Positions 7,571-17,061 of a stretch of DNA of 64,000 nucleotides are shown here, piece after piece (positions within the stretch are counted from its first letter, which is position 1; the number at the start of each line of letters is the position of its first letter). The notes under the pieces are model-generated. The model was not told where the DNA came from and ran no database searches. It saw only the letters and a program-made list of their open reading frames with translations. Origin of the DNA: Paucibacter sp. KCTC 42545 (GTDB lineage Bacteria; Pseudomonadota; Gammaproteobacteria; Burkholderiales; Burkholderiaceae_C); NCBI RefSeq assembly GCF_001477625.1, contig NZ_CP013692.1, positions 4,650,001 to 4,714,000 of the forward strand. Reading direction: 5' to 3'. The position numbers and the translations under genes are program-made.

Positions 7571-9085
7571 ATGCCCACCCCCTACACCAGTACCGCTGAC
7601 CTGACCCACTTCATTGGCGGCCAAGCCCAAGCCGCCAACTCCGGCCGCAGCCAGGCCGTGTTCAACCCGACCACGGGCGCCGTGGCGCGCCAGGTTCAGC
7701 TGGCCAGCATGGATGATGTCAACGCGGCGGTGGCCGGCGCGCTGGCCGCCTTCCCGGCCTGGGCTGATGCGCCCCCGCTGCGCCGCGCCCGCGTGATGTT
7801 CAAGTTCCTGGAACTGCTGAACCAGAACAAAGAAGTGCTGGCCGCCATAATCACGGCCGAGCATGGCAAGGTCTTCACCGACGCGCTGGGCGAAGTGGCG
7901 CGCGGCATCGACATCGTCGAGTTCGCCTGCGGCGCGCCGCAGCTGCTTAAGGGTGATTTCACCGACCAAGTCTCCACCGGCATGGACAACTGGACCCTGC
8001 GCCAGCCCCTGGGCGTGGTGGCCGGCGTGACGCCTTTCAATTTCCCTTTCATGGTGCCGATGTGGATGGCGCCCATGGCCATCGTCACCGGCAATTGCTT
8101 CATCTTGAAGCCCAGCGAGCGCGACCCTTCGCCCAGCTTGTTCGTGGCTGAATTGTTCAAGCAAGCTGGCCTGCCGGATGGCGTGTTCAGCGTCGTGCAG
8201 GGCGACAAGCTGGCGGTGGACGGGCTTTTGAATCACCCCGATGTGAAGGCGCTGAGCTTTGTGGGTTCAACCCCCATCGCCCAATACATCTACGAGACCG
8301 GCGCCAAGAACGGCAAGCGCGTGCAAGCCCTGGGCGGCGCCAAGAACCATATGGTGGTGATGCCTGACGCCGACATCGAGCAAACCGTGGACGCCCTGAT
8401 CGGCGCGGCCTACGGCTCGGCGGGTGAGCGCTGCATGGCCATCTCCGTGGCGGTGCTGGTGGGCGATGTGGCCGACAAGATCGTGCCCAAGCTGGCCGAG
8501 CGTGCCCGTGCATTGAAGATCAAGAACGGCATGGAACTCGACGCCGAGATGGGCCCCATCGTCACCCGCGAGGCGCGTGATCGCATCGAGGGCTATATCG
8601 GCACCGGCGTTGAAGAAGGCGCGCAGTTGTTGGTCGATGGCCGCGGCCACAAGGTGGCGGGTTTTGAAGACGGCTTCTTCACCGGCGGCACCTTGTTCGA
8701 CCATGTCACGCCGGAAATGCGCATCTACAAGGAAGAGATCTTCGGCCCGGTGCTGGCTTGCGTGCGGGTGGCTGACTTTGCGCAGGCGGTGGACCTGGTC
8801 AACGCCCATGAGTTCGGCAACGGCGTGGCTTGCTACACCAGCGACGGCAATGTCGCGCGTGAATTCGCGCGCCGCATCCAAGTCGGCATGGTGGGCATCA
8901 ATGTGCCGATTCCTGTGCCCATGGCCTGGCATGGTTTCGGTGGCTGGAAGAAGAGCCTGTTCGGCGATATGCATGCCTACGGCGAAGAAGGCGTGCGCTT
9001 CTACACCAAGCAAAAGAGCGTGATGCAGCGCTGGCCCGCCAGCGTGGCCAAGGGTGCTGAGTTTGTGATGCCGCAAAGCCGCTGA
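7571..9085 (+). CDS. mmsA: CoA-acylating methylmalonate-semialdehyde dehydrogenase
   Basis: The 504-residue enzyme is an aldehyde dehydrogenase of the MmsA type. It converts methylmalonate semialdehyde (or malonate semialdehyde) plus CoA and NAD to propionyl-CoA (acetyl-CoA), releasing CO2, in valine, inositol or beta-alanine breakdown. [19 protein letters not shown] is the MmsA nucleotide-site signature. [14 protein letters not shown] replaces the general-base Glu of hydrolytic dehydrogenases, the hallmark of CoA-acylating members. The nucleophilic Cys lies in GERCMA near residue 288. AAGGAG lies seven bases before the ATG. mmsB and other valine genes are not adjacent. Control by the divergent LysR protein is likely. 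Confidence 0.93.
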   Translation: MPTPYTSTADLTHFIGGQAQAANSGRSQAVFNPTTGAVARQVQLASMDDVNAAVAGALAAFPAWADAPPLRRARVMFKFLELLNQNKEVLAAIITAEHGKVFTDALGEVARGIDIVEFACGAPQLLKGDFTDQVSTGMDNWTLRQPLGVVAGVTPFNFPFMVPMWMAPMAIVTGNCFILKPSERDPSPSLFVAELFKQAGLPDGVFSVVQGDKLAVDGLLNHPDVKALSFVGSTPIAQYIYETGAKNGKRVQALGGAKNHMVVMPDADIEQTVDALIGAAYGSAGERCMAISVAVLVGDVADKIVPKLAERARALKIKNGMELDAEMGPIVTREARDRIEGYIGTGVEEGAQLLVDGRGHKVAGFEDGFFTGGTLFDHVTPEMRIYKEEIFGPVLACVRVADFAQAVDLVNAHEFGNGVACYTSDGNVAREFARRIQVGMVGINVPIPVPMAWHGFGGWKKSLFGDMHAYGEEGVRFYTKQKSVMQRWPASVAKGAEFVMPQSR

Positions 9086-9091
9086 ACGCTT

Positions 9092-9132
9092 GCCGAGCGC
9101 AGCGGGCAGGACGCCGCTGCGCTTTGTTCGGC
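9092..9132 (+). terminator. Stem-loop after mmsA
   Basis: GCGCAGCGG and CCGCTGCGC form a perfect 9-bp stem, extended outward by GCCGA/TCGGC. It begins shortly after the mmsA stop. The T content after it is poor, so termination strength is uncertain. Confidence 0.45.
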
Positions 9133-9235
9133 AGCTGCGCCTTGTCGCAGCCCTGCGCTGAAGGCTGCAAGGTTCGCGTCAGCCTTTGGGAATTCTTAGG
9201 CTACGCTACGAGCTTCGCCAAGCTTGTCAGCCATC

Positions 9236-10885
9236 ATGCAAGAAGTTCCCTGCAGTGACGTTTCCTGCGACCAGATACAGCAATGGCTGCATGAGGCCAA
9301 TGCGCAACGCCAAGGCAATGTAGTAGCCGGATTGGCGCTGGCCCAGCGCGCCTGGGAGAGTGCGCGCGCCCAAGGTTTTCTTGAGGAGCATCTGAGCGCG
9401 GCCGTGCTGCGCGCCTTCTTCCTCTACCGCCATGGCGATACCGAAGCCATGCTGGCCGCCAGTGAAGATCTGCTGCCCTTGCTGCGCGAGCAAGGCAGCA
9501 CGCCTCGCTTGTGCGAACTCCTGCGCTGGATGGCATTCGCTTGTGCCGACCTGGGTGAATTTGAAGCCGCCCTGGCTCATATCAACGAAAGCCTGGCGCG
9601 GGCGCGTGAGCTGGGCGACAAGCGCATGGTGGCGGTGGCGCTGAACTCCGTGGGCGCCTGCCTGGAGCGCATGGGCGACCCCTGGCAGGCCGAGCGTCTG
9701 ATGAATGAAGCAGCGGCCCTGCTGGGCGAGGATGCCAGTGAATTTGAGCGCATGGTCTCGCACAACAATCTGGCCACCGTGGCGCTGGGCTTGTTCAATC
9801 TGCTGAATCACAGCCAGCACCCTGAACATCAGCGCGAGCGGCTGGACGCCTTGCAGCGTGCGCGCCTGCATGCTCTGGCGGTGCGCCCGCATGCCTTGAC
9901 GCTGGGCGACAACTATTTGCTGGCCTTGTGCGATACCAATCGGGGTGAAGTCCTGCTGCATCTACACGAGCTGGTCGAGGCCGAGGCCGTCTTGTTGGCC
10001 AGTGTGCAATTGGCTGATCGCCAAGGCTACCTGGCCCTGGGCTGGCGCTTGCGCTGCTCCCTGGCCGAGTTGCATCTGGCGCAGGGTCAGGCACAAGCCG
10101 CCAAGCAATTGCTGGAAGCGGTGCTGGACAGTGCCGCGGGCCGCGTCAAAGCCCATATCGCCCTGCGTCTGCATCATGCCGCCTACCGCGCCAACAAGGC
10201 CCTGGGCCTGGCCGAGCTGGCCCTGCATCACTTGGAGTGCCATCAGGCCATTGCACGCGAACGCAGTGCCGCGCAGCTGCGCGCCCAGGCGCGCTTCTTT
10301 GTCAGCCGCATGGAGGCTGAACGGGCCTTGGCAAACGTCAGCGCCGAGCCGCGCGCGGCCGAATCCTCGGATCCGGTGACACCTAGCGAGGACGAGGAAG
10401 CGCAGCTGCGCGACCCGCTGACCGGCCTGGGCAACCATCGCTGCATGGCCGCGCGCATGCCCGCCCTGGTGCAGCGCGCCGAACGCAGTGGGGCGGCCTT
10501 GACGGTGGCCCTGGTCGATGTGGACCGCTTCAAGATCATCAACGAGCGCCATGGTCGGGCCGTGGCCGACCGGGTGCTGCAGGTGCTGGCGCAAATGCTG
10601 CGCGACAACACCCGCGCCAGCGATCTGCTGCTGCGCTGGGGCGGTGAGGAATTTCTGGTGGTTCTGCCCGACACGGTGCCGGACCGCGCTTTCGAGGTGT
10701 GCGAACGCCTGCGCCAAGCCGTTGAGGCCTATGCCTGGGTGCAACTGGCGCCCGACCTGGATGTGACCCTCAGCATCGGCCTGGCCAATGCGCCGCCCTA
10801 TGCCACCGACTTGCTGGTGGTGCGGGCCGAAAGCGCCATGTTGCGGGCCAAATATCTGGGCCGCAACCGGGTCGCGCTGGCCTGA
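9236..10885 (+). CDS. Diguanylate cyclase with TPR-like helical sensor region
   Basis: This 549-residue soluble protein has a long alpha-helical N-terminus (about 1-370) rich in paired A/L helices resembling TPR repeats, such as LAQRAWESARAQGF and AVALNSVGACLERMGDPWQAE. A C-terminal GGDEF domain follows from DPLTGLGNHR. The catalytic loop is GGEEF (near residue 468), a functional variant. RASD five residues before it is the product-inhibition I-site. It therefore probably makes c-di-GMP from two GTP in response to a partner bound by the helical repeats. An in-frame TTG lies at 9224; the ATG at 9236 was preferred. No transmembrane segment is seen. Confidence 0.88.
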   Translation: MQEVPCSDVSCDQIQQWLHEANAQRQGNVVAGLALAQRAWESARAQGFLEEHLSAAVLRAFFLYRHGDTEAMLAASEDLLPLLREQGSTPRLCELLRWMAFACADLGEFEAALAHINESLARARELGDKRMVAVALNSVGACLERMGDPWQAERLMNEAAALLGEDASEFERMVSHNNLATVALGLFNLLNHSQHPEHQRERLDALQRARLHALAVRPHALTLGDNYLLALCDTNRGEVLLHLHELVEAEAVLLASVQLADRQGYLALGWRLRCSLAELHLAQGQAQAAKQLLEAVLDSAAGRVKAHIALRLHHAAYRANKALGLAELALHHLECHQAIARERSAAQLRAQARFFVSRMEAERALANVSAEPRAAESSDPVTPSEDEEAQLRDPLTGLGNHRCMAARMPALVQRAERSGAALTVALVDVDRFKIINERHGRAVADRVLQVLAQMLRDNTRASDLLLRWGGEEFLVVLPDTVPDRAFEVCERLRQAVEAYAWVQLAPDLDVTLSIGLANAPPYATDLLVVRAESAMLRAKYLGRNRVALA

Positions 10886-10940
10886 GTCTGCTGAGCTGGA
10901 CGGGCCGTGTTCGGCTAGTTTGGCTGCCGCCGCAAGCGGC

Positions 10941-12101
10941 TCAACTCTCCCGCGCAAGTACCAGGTTACGTCCCTGCGCCTTGGCCCAGTAGAGCCCCAA
11001 GTCGGCACGTTGCAACACGGTTTCCGCGCTGATGTCGCTGGGCAGGGCCTCGGCGATGCCGAAGCTGGCACTCAGGGGCCAGGGCTTGCCCTGCCATTGG
11101 AAGTCGCATTCCTCCACCATGCGGCGCATGCGTTCGGCCACCAGGGCGGCGCCGGCCAGGCCGGTCAGGGGCAGCAGCACACAGAATTCCTCGCCGCCGA
11201 TGCGGCCGAGCGCATCCACATCGCGCATGCTTTGCTTGAGGATGGCCACCGTCTGCAGCAAGGCTGCATCGCCAGCGGCATGGCCCAGGCCGTCGTTAAG
11301 CTTTTTGAAGTGATCCATGTCCATCATCACCAGGGCATAGGGCTTGCCGCGCTGCAGGCGCAGATGCTCGGTGTCGATGGCTTCTTGCAGGGCGCGTCGG
11401 TTCAGGGTCTGTGTCAGCGGGTCGAGCCGGGTGAGCTGCTGGATGCGCAGAATCAGCGACATCAGCACCAGAAAGGCCACGGTCGTGTTCAGCAGCAGAT
11501 TCATCAGCAGGCTTGACCACAGAAAGCTCAGGTTCAACAAGTTGGCGTTGCGTAGATCGTTGAGCTGCTCCGACATGAACAGTGATTCCACCACCCGAGT
11601 TGCTAGCAAGAGCGCAATCAGGAAGAAGGGGCTGGACAAGAGCGTTGCCATGCCCGGCTTGAGGCGCTCGCGCAGCTGCCGCCAGGCGTCCAGCGCAGCC
11701 AGCAGAGCCAGCAAGGCCAGGGCACTGAAGACGACGCGGCTGTGCCAGCGCAAGTCACCTTCGTAAGGCATAACACCCAGGGCCAGGCCAGCAATCAGCC
11801 AGACCGCCAGGCCGCTGCGCCAGGCCAGCGCTCTGTTGCTGAGTGCTGGAATGCTGGCCCGCAGCAGGGCCAGGCCGGCCAGGGAACAGAGGTCTGAGCC
11901 CCAGTGCGTCAGCAGGTCGGGTGCTTGGCCGCGCAGGGCATGCGTGGCCAGTGAAATGGCGACCAGGCCATTGGCCAATGCCATGCAGCGCGACACCCGC
12001 ACGGCATCCCCGAGGGCCGTGGCCATGGCCGCCCAAGACAGGCTGGACAGTAGCAGCATCAGCACCAGGGCCGCCATCAGGGTGATGGGATCGGCATTCA
12101 T
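10941..12101 (-). CDS. Membrane-bound diguanylate cyclase (second gene of a tandem)
   Basis: The 386-residue protein has about six to seven hydrophobic segments over the first ~215 residues, then a GGDEF domain (RLDPLTQTLNRRAL to the end). GGEEF at the active site and RDVD five residues upstream indicate an active, feedback-inhibited cyclase. Its start codon overlaps the stop of the preceding gene by an ATGA, so the two cyclases are translationally coupled. The membrane part resembles multi-helix sensor modules of unknown ligand. Transcription converges with the cyclase ending at 10885. Confidence 0.9.
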   Translation of the reverse strand: MNADPITLMAALVLMLLLSSLSWAAMATALGDAVRVSRCMALANGLVAISLATHALRGQAPDLLTHWGSDLCSLAGLALLRASIPALSNRALAWRSGLAVWLIAGLALGVMPYEGDLRWHSRVVFSALALLALLAALDAWRQLRERLKPGMATLLSSPFFLIALLLATRVVESLFMSEQLNDLRNANLLNLSFLWSSLLMNLLLNTTVAFLVLMSLILRIQQLTRLDPLTQTLNRRALQEAIDTEHLRLQRGKPYALVMMDMDHFKKLNDGLGHAAGDAALLQTVAILKQSMRDVDALGRIGGEEFCVLLPLTGLAGAALVAERMRRMVEECDFQWQGKPWPLSASFGIAEALPSDISAETVLQRADLGLYWAKAQGRNLVLARES

Positions 12102-13321
12102 GGCGACTCCGCCTTGGCCGGCCGCAGGAAGCCGCTGGCGCTGATGGCGTCGGAGTCATCCTCGGCCTCGCTGCAGACGCGGTCACGGCCGCTGGCCTTG
12201 GCCCGGTAGAGCTGGGCATCGGCCCTGGCCATGCTTTGTTCACCGCTGGGGTCACCGGCGATGCAACGGGCCACGCCGAAGCTGGCGGTCATGGGAATCG
12301 ACTGCTCGCCCCATTGCAGGGTTTGGCTGCGCACCGCCTGGGCCATGCGCTCTGCCACGCGGCAGGCATCGGCGAGCGAGGTGTGCGGCAGCAGCAGGCA
12401 GAACTCCTCACCGCCCAGGCGGCCCAGCTGATCCAGCGCCCGCATATTGGCGCGCAGCAGGCCGACCAAGTGCAGCAAGGCGGCGTCGCCGCCGGCATGG
12501 CCGTAGTTGGAGTTGATGGACTTGAAGTGGTCCACGTCGATCATGACCAGGCTGTGCACCTGGCCGCGCTCAACCTGAGCTTGCAGGGGCAGCAAAGCGT
12601 TGGCAATGGCGCGGCGATTCAAGGTATCGGTCAGTGGGTCGCGCAGAGTCATATGGGTGATGCGCAGCACCAGCCGCCCCACCAGCACGCCCACCAGGCC
12701 TATGCCTATGCACATCGAAATGAATAACTGGATCCAAGCGGAGATCAGGCTGGGCAGCTGGCCGCGCACAAACCAATGCGTCGCGCTCGGGAACCAGAGA
12801 TAGGTGCTGGCCTGCGCCAGCAACAGCAAGATCAGCAGGGCATAGGGCAAGATCAGCCACAAGGTGATCAGCTTGCGCCGGCCAATGCGCCCACTCATCA
12901 ACACGTCGCGGGCGCAGAACAAGGCCAGGATGCTGGCGCCAAAAGCGAAGGCGCTGATGGCTTGGTCTGACAAGCCCGCGCTGTTCAAGCTCAGCATGCT
13001 CAGCGCCGTCAGACCGCCAATCAGCAGCACCGGGCCGTAACGGAACTGCAAGCGCGTCAGCCTTTGCACGCCCAAGGACAGGAAGCTCAAGCTCAGCAGC
13101 AGCGGCAGCTGCTGCATCCACGGCCCCAGCGCCTCCGGCCACACATTGGCGCAAGTTGGGCAGTACATGCCGGGCAGCGAGCTCAAATTCGCCGCCGCCA
13201 GCAAGAGGCTGGCTTTTGGGGCAATGCGGAACAGCCGTGCCAACACCAGCCACACCAGCACCATGAAGCCGTTGAATACAGCGATCACCAGCAACAGGGT
13301 AGTGGCATCGAATAGAGGCAT
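12098..13321 (-). CDS. Membrane-bound diguanylate cyclase with N-terminal CxxC
   Basis: The 407-residue protein has a similar plan to its downstream neighbour: about six hydrophobic segments, then GGDEF from RDPLTDTLNRRAI. GGEEF and an RALD I-site are intact. Unlike the neighbour it has YCPTC (Cys54 and Cys57) in the loop after the second hydrophobic segment. Such a pair could bind metal or sense redox state. The last ~35 residues are acidic then basic and unlike the family. It heads a two-gene operon; the ATG at 13321 is the only good start before the long N-terminal helix. Confidence 0.88.
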   Translation of the reverse strand: MPLFDATTLLLVIAVFNGFMVLVWLVLARLFRIAPKASLLLAAANLSSLPGMYCPTCANVWPEALGPWMQQLPLLLSLSFLSLGVQRLTRLQFRYGPVLLIGGLTALSMLSLNSAGLSDQAISAFAFGASILALFCARDVLMSGRIGRRKLITLWLILPYALLILLLLAQASTYLWFPSATHWFVRGQLPSLISAWIQLFISMCIGIGLVGVLVGRLVLRITHMTLRDPLTDTLNRRAIANALLPLQAQVERGQVHSLVMIDVDHFKSINSNYGHAGGDAALLHLVGLLRANMRALDQLGRLGGEEFCLLLPHTSLADACRVAERMAQAVRSQTLQWGEQSIPMTASFGVARCIAGDPSGEQSMARADAQLYRAKASGRDRVCSEAEDDSDAISASGFLRPAKAESP

Positions 13322-13423
13322 GACGGAGGATGTGGGGCGGCTAGCTGGATGATCGCTATTTGGGCGCTTCTACACAAGCGCTACACAAGCGTGTTTGCGG
13401 GGGAACTGCTTGTTGCTCGCGCC

Positions 13424-14425
13424 TCAGCGCCGCTCCAGCACCACGCCTTGCACGGCCAGGGCCAGGCGCACCCGCTCGGCGGCGCGGCCGGCATCTTCAC
13501 GGCTGGCATAGGGGCCGGCTTGCAAGCGGTGCAAATTATTGTCTTTGAAGACGGCCAGCAAAGGTGCCATCCAGTCGGCCTCCTGAACCAACTTCTGCCG
13601 GAAAGACTCGGCGCCCGCCAGCTTGCTGAAGGCGCCGAACTGCACCCAGAAGCCCGGCGCGGCCTTGGCGGGCATGACGCTGGGCGCCGTCAACGGGGTG
13701 GGAAGGCTGCCCGCCGAGGCCAGTGTGGCCGTGCTGGGTGCCTGCGGGGCGCCCACCGCTTCGGTGGCGGCGTACACGGGGGTGTCGGCCGGCTTGTCGT
13801 CCAGGCCCTGCCATTTACCGCTGCGGATGTCTTCGTAGGTGATGCGGCTCAGCTCCACCGTGGACACGCCGTGCAGCACCCCGAGCTTGAGCGCGGCCGT
13901 GTAGCTCAAGTCAATGACGCGGCCCTTGTGAAAGGGCCCGCGGTCATTGATGCGCACAATCACTTCGCGGCCATTGGCCGGGTTGCGCACCCGCGCATAG
14001 CTGGGAATGGGCATGGTGGCATGTGCCGCCGTCATGGCGTACATGTTGTAGACCTCGCCGCTGGCGGTGGGGCGACCGTGGAACTTGTTGCCGTACCAGG
14101 AGGCTAGGCCGCGTTGCACCAGAGGCACGTCGCCCGTCTCGGGTTCGTAGCGTTCTCCCAGCACCTCGTAAGGCTTGTTGGGGCCACCCTTGCGAATGTT
14201 CTCCAGCTGCGGGCTGGCATTGGGCACCAGGTGCAGATTGGCTGGTGGTGTGGCGCCGGGGCCGTCTTTATCGGGCCAGCTGCCGGTGTTGGCGGGCTTG
14301 CTGCTCGCGCCGCCGGGCGCAGGGCTGTTGCGGCTGGCGCAGCCGCCCAGGCACAGGCTGATGGCCAGCGGCAGCAGGCCGGCGTGAACGGTGCGAAGGG
14401 ATGAAAAAGCGCGTGCAATGAACAT
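13424..14425 (-). CDS. rlpA: Septal-ring lytic transglycosylase RlpA (lipoprotein, DPBB plus SPOR)
   Basis: The 333-residue protein begins with a lipoprotein signal (LLPLAISLCLGGC), so it should be anchored in the outer membrane. A double-psi beta-barrel follows at about residues 103-195 (RGLASWYGNKFHGRPTASGE ... INDRGPFHKGRVIDLSY), with the conserved RlpA core. A C-terminal SPOR domain (about 260-333, FWVQFGAFSKLAGAESF) binds peptide-free glycan at the division septum. In Pseudomonas RlpA cleaves such denuded strands. The frame is open further upstream, but only the ATG at 14425 gives the signal peptide. The gene appears single. Confidence 0.92.
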   Translation of the reverse strand: MFIARAFSSLRTVHAGLLPLAISLCLGGCASRNSPAPGGASSKPANTGSWPDKDGPGATPPANLHLVPNASPQLENIRKGGPNKPYEVLGERYEPETGDVPLVQRGLASWYGNKFHGRPTASGEVYNMYAMTAAHATMPIPSYARVRNPANGREVIVRINDRGPFHKGRVIDLSYTAALKLGVLHGVSTVELSRITYEDIRSGKWQGLDDKPADTPVYAATEAVGAPQAPSTATLASAGSLPTPLTAPSVMPAKAAPGFWVQFGAFSKLAGAESFRQKLVQEADWMAPLLAVFKDNNLHRLQAGPYASREDAGRAAERVRLALAVQGVVLERR

Positions 14426-14571
14426 GGCCGCCACCCTAAACGATTCCAGGCGTATCGCGTGGAAACAGTCCACATTTGTGCGCAAAGCAACCGGAATATG
14501 GCCGTTTGCCGCGCTGCCGCCCAAGTATGCTGTGCGTCTTACTCATCATGCCTGACCTGCCTTCGACCATC

Positions 14572-15285
14572 ATGAGCCCCAACACCCCCACCGTCTATAT
14601 TTTCCCGCCTGCCGAGCAGCCCAGTGTGGCCGTGCGTGGCAGCACGGCGCGTTATGCCGTTAGCCGTATTTTCTGTGTGGGCCGCAACTATGCCGCCCAC
14701 GCCCGCGAAATGGGCGGCAACCCCGAGCGCGAAGCCCCGTTCTACTTCACCAAGCCCGCCAGCGCCCTGGTGCCCTCGGGCGCCACCGTGCCCTATCCGC
14801 CGGGCACCAAGAACTACCACTACGAGATGGAACTGGTGATTGCCATCGGCGCGCCGGTGTTCAAGCTCACGCCCGACTCCGCCGGTGCCGCCGTGTGGGC
14901 TTACGGCGCGGGCCTGGACATGACCCGGCGCGACCTGCAAGCCGAGTCCAAGGCCGCCGGCAGGCCCTGGGACACGGCCAAGAGCTTTGAGCAAAGCGCG
15001 GTCATCACCGAGCTGGTGCGGGCCAGCGAAACAGGCCCGCTGACGCGCGGCAATATCAGCCTGGCGGTCAACGGCGTGCCCAAGCAACAAGGCGATTTGT
15101 CCGACATGATCTGGAGCGTGCCCGAGATCGTGGCCAATCTGTCCCAGCTCTATCACCTGCAGCCCGGCGACTTGATTTACACCGGCACGCCCGAGGGCGT
15201 GGGCCCGCTGCAGCCGGGCGACATGATCACCGGCGAGATTGCCGGCCTGCCGCCACTGACGCTGTGGATCAGCGAGCCGGCCTGA
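14572..15285 (+). CDS. Fumarylacetoacetate hydrolase (FAH) family protein
   Basis: The 237-residue protein is a compact single-domain FAH-family member. RIFCVGRNYAAHAREMG and FYFTKPASALV form the active-site entrance, and YHYEMELVIAIG supplies the metal-binding acidic residues. DLIYTGTPEGVGPLQPGD is the conserved C-terminal loop. Relatives hydrolyse or decarboxylate acylpyruvates and oxaloacetate in aromatic catabolism or housekeeping repair; substrate cannot be chosen from sequence. In-frame ATGs also lie upstream (for example 14548); 14572 fits homologue length. nadC follows 86 bases later and may be co-transcribed. Confidence 0.88.
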   Translation: MSPNTPTVYIFPPAEQPSVAVRGSTARYAVSRIFCVGRNYAAHAREMGGNPEREAPFYFTKPASALVPSGATVPYPPGTKNYHYEMELVIAIGAPVFKLTPDSAGAAVWAYGAGLDMTRRDLQAESKAAGRPWDTAKSFEQSAVITELVRASETGPLTRGNISLAVNGVPKQQGDLSDMIWSVPEIVANLSQLYHLQPGDLIYTGTPEGVGPLQPGDMITGEIAGLPPLTLWISEPA

Positions 15286-15371
15286 TCCGGCTTGGCTGGC
15301 TTCGGCGCTTGCCGCCGGAGCCGGTGCTGAAGAAACTAAACTAGCGGCCCGATTTCAGCTCAGGCGCCGCC

Positions 15372-16238
15372 ATGTTCGACCACAACGAAACCCTCACCGA
15401 AGCCCGCGCCCGCAATATCCGCGAAGCGCTGCAGGAAGACATCGGCGTGTGTGACTGGACCGCGCAGCTTGTGCCGGCCGGGCGCCGCGTCAAAGCGCAT
15501 GTGCGGGTACGCGAAGCCGCCGTGCTGTGCGGGCGTGACTGGTTTGAGGGCGTGTTCGCCGCGCTCGACCCCAGCGCCCGCATCGAGTGGCTGTATGCCG
15601 AAGGCGCCGAGATGGTGGCCGACACCCTGGTCTGCCGCATCGAGGCCGATGGCCGCGCCCTGCTTTCGGCCGAACGCCCGGCGCTGAACTTTTTGCAATT
15701 GCTCTCGGCCACTGCTTCGCTCACCCATGCGCATGTGAAGGCCATCGAGGGCGCCAGCAGCAACCCGCGCGGCTGCGCCGTGCTGGACACCCGCAAAACC
15801 ATTCCCGGCCTGCGCCTGGCGCAGAAGTACGCCGTGCGGGTGGGCGGCGGCGCCAACCAGCGGCTGGCGCTGTACGCCGGCATCTTGATCAAGGAAAACC
15901 ATATCGCCGCAGCCGGCGGCGTGGCTGCAGCGCTGCATGCGGCGCAGGCCTTGCAGTCTGGCGTTGATATTCAGGTCGAAGTGGAAAGCATCGCCCAGTT
16001 GCAAGAGGCCCTGGGCGCCGGCGCGGTGAGCGTGCTGCTGGACAACTTCAGCGAGGCCATGATGCGCGAAGCGGTGGCGCTGAATGCCGGCCGCGCCTTG
16101 CTGGAGGTGTCGGGTGGCGTGGCGCTGGAGCAGCTGCGCTGGATCGCCGCCACTGGTGTGGACCGCATCTCCATCGGCCGCCTGACCAAGGATGTGCGGG
16201 CGGTGGATTACTCGATGCGGGTGGATGGCCCCGTCTGA
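15372..16238 (+). CDS. nadC: Nicotinate-nucleotide pyrophosphorylase (quinolinate phosphoribosyltransferase)
   Basis: The 288-residue cytosolic enzyme condenses quinolinate with PRPP to nicotinate mononucleotide, CO2 and pyrophosphate in de novo NAD synthesis. Landmarks in order: EALQEDIGVCDWTAQLVP, ERPALNFLQLLSATAS, the catalytic VLDTRKTIPGLRLAQKYAV, GGGANQRLALYAGILIKENHI, and VSGGVALEQLRWIAATGVD with SIGRLTK at the end. Length is normal. nadA and nadB are not adjacent. A G+C-rich hairpin follows the stop. Confidence 0.95.
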   Translation: MFDHNETLTEARARNIREALQEDIGVCDWTAQLVPAGRRVKAHVRVREAAVLCGRDWFEGVFAALDPSARIEWLYAEGAEMVADTLVCRIEADGRALLSAERPALNFLQLLSATASLTHAHVKAIEGASSNPRGCAVLDTRKTIPGLRLAQKYAVRVGGGANQRLALYAGILIKENHIAAAGGVAAALHAAQALQSGVDIQVEVESIAQLQEALGAGAVSVLLDNFSEAMMREAVALNAGRALLEVSGGVALEQLRWIAATGVDRISIGRLTKDVRAVDYSMRVDGPV

Positions 16239-16249
16239 GACGATGCCTT

Positions 16250-16269
16250 GGCGGCCTTGCTTGGCCGCC
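16250..16269. terminator. Bidirectional hairpin between nadC and the Anbu gene
   Basis: GGCGGCC-TTGCTT-GGCCGCC is a perfect 7-bp stem between two convergent genes. Short C/T-rich flanks on both sides suggest it can end transcripts from either direction, though no long T run is present. Confidence 0.5.
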
Positions 16270-16274
16270 CTTGA

Positions 16275-17009
16275 TTACTTGCTGAACCAGTCCTCATCCG
16301 GCAGGGCGGCAAACGCCTTCTTCAGCCCCTCGCCCCAGCTATTGCGCAGCATATTGAAATAGGGGTCGTTGGCGGTGATGCGGTGCGGTTCGGCGGGGGC
16401 GAAACTGTCGCTCAGGTAGAGCAGCATGTCGATGGGCAGGCCGACCGAGAGGTTGCTGCGAATGGTCGAGTCAAACGACACCAGCGTGCATTTGGCCGCT
16501 TCCTTCAGCGAGGTGCTGGGGTTGATGACGCGGTCGATGATGGGCTTGCCGTACTTGGATTCGCCGATCTGGAAGTAGGGCGTGTCATCGGTCGCTTCGA
16601 TGAAATTGCCCTGCGCGTAGACGTGGAAGATGCGCGGTTCTTCGCCCTTGATCTGGCCGCCGACGATGAAGTTGCCGCCGAAGTCCACGCCCTGGCCCAG
16701 GCTTTGCGCATTGGCATCGCGGGCGACGATTTCCTTCACCGTCTTGCCCACCAACTCGGCCACGTCGTACATGCTGCGGCGGTTGTTGAGGTGGTCTTTG
16801 TGGTCCAGCAAGCGCTGGCGCAGCAGGGTCACCACGCTTTGGGTGGTGGCCAGATTGCCGGCGCTCAGCAAGGTGATCAGGCGCTCACCCGGCACCTCGA
16901 AGATGCTCATCTTGCGGAAGGTGGCGATCTGATCCACCCCGGCGTTGGTGCGGGAATCGGAGGCGAACAGCAGGCCCGCGTTGAGGCGCATGGCGACGCA
17001 ATAAGTCAT
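16275..17009 (-). CDS. Anbu: proteasome-type peptidase (beta-proteobacterial proteasome homologue)
   Basis: The 244-residue protein is an N-terminal-nucleophile hydrolase of the Anbu/BPH family. It starts MTYCVAMRLNAGLLFASDSRTNAG; after Met removal Thr2 would be the nucleophile, and the SDSRTNAG turn and a following basic residue match proteasome beta subunits. The GNLATTQSVV and GGNFIVGGQ segments are also typical. Anbu forms large open-ring or helical assemblies, and its substrate is unknown. It is the last gene of a same-strand cluster with ATP-grasp, alpha-E and transglutaminase-like proteins, an association described by comparative genomics. It probably processes the product of those ligases. 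Confidence 0.92.
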   Translation of the reverse strand: MTYCVAMRLNAGLLFASDSRTNAGVDQIATFRKMSIFEVPGERLITLLSAGNLATTQSVVTLLRQRLLDHKDHLNNRRSMYDVAELVGKTVKEIVARDANAQSLGQGVDFGGNFIVGGQIKGEEPRIFHVYAQGNFIEATDDTPYFQIGESKYGKPIIDRVINPSTSLKEAAKCTLVSFDSTIRSNLSVGLPIDMLLYLSDSFAPAEPHRITANDPYFNMLRNSWGEGLKKAFAALPDEDWFSK

Positions 17010-17061
17010 GGTGGCGGTGGGCTGGTGAAGGCTAGATAGAGGGGCAATTATCCCAGGCCGC

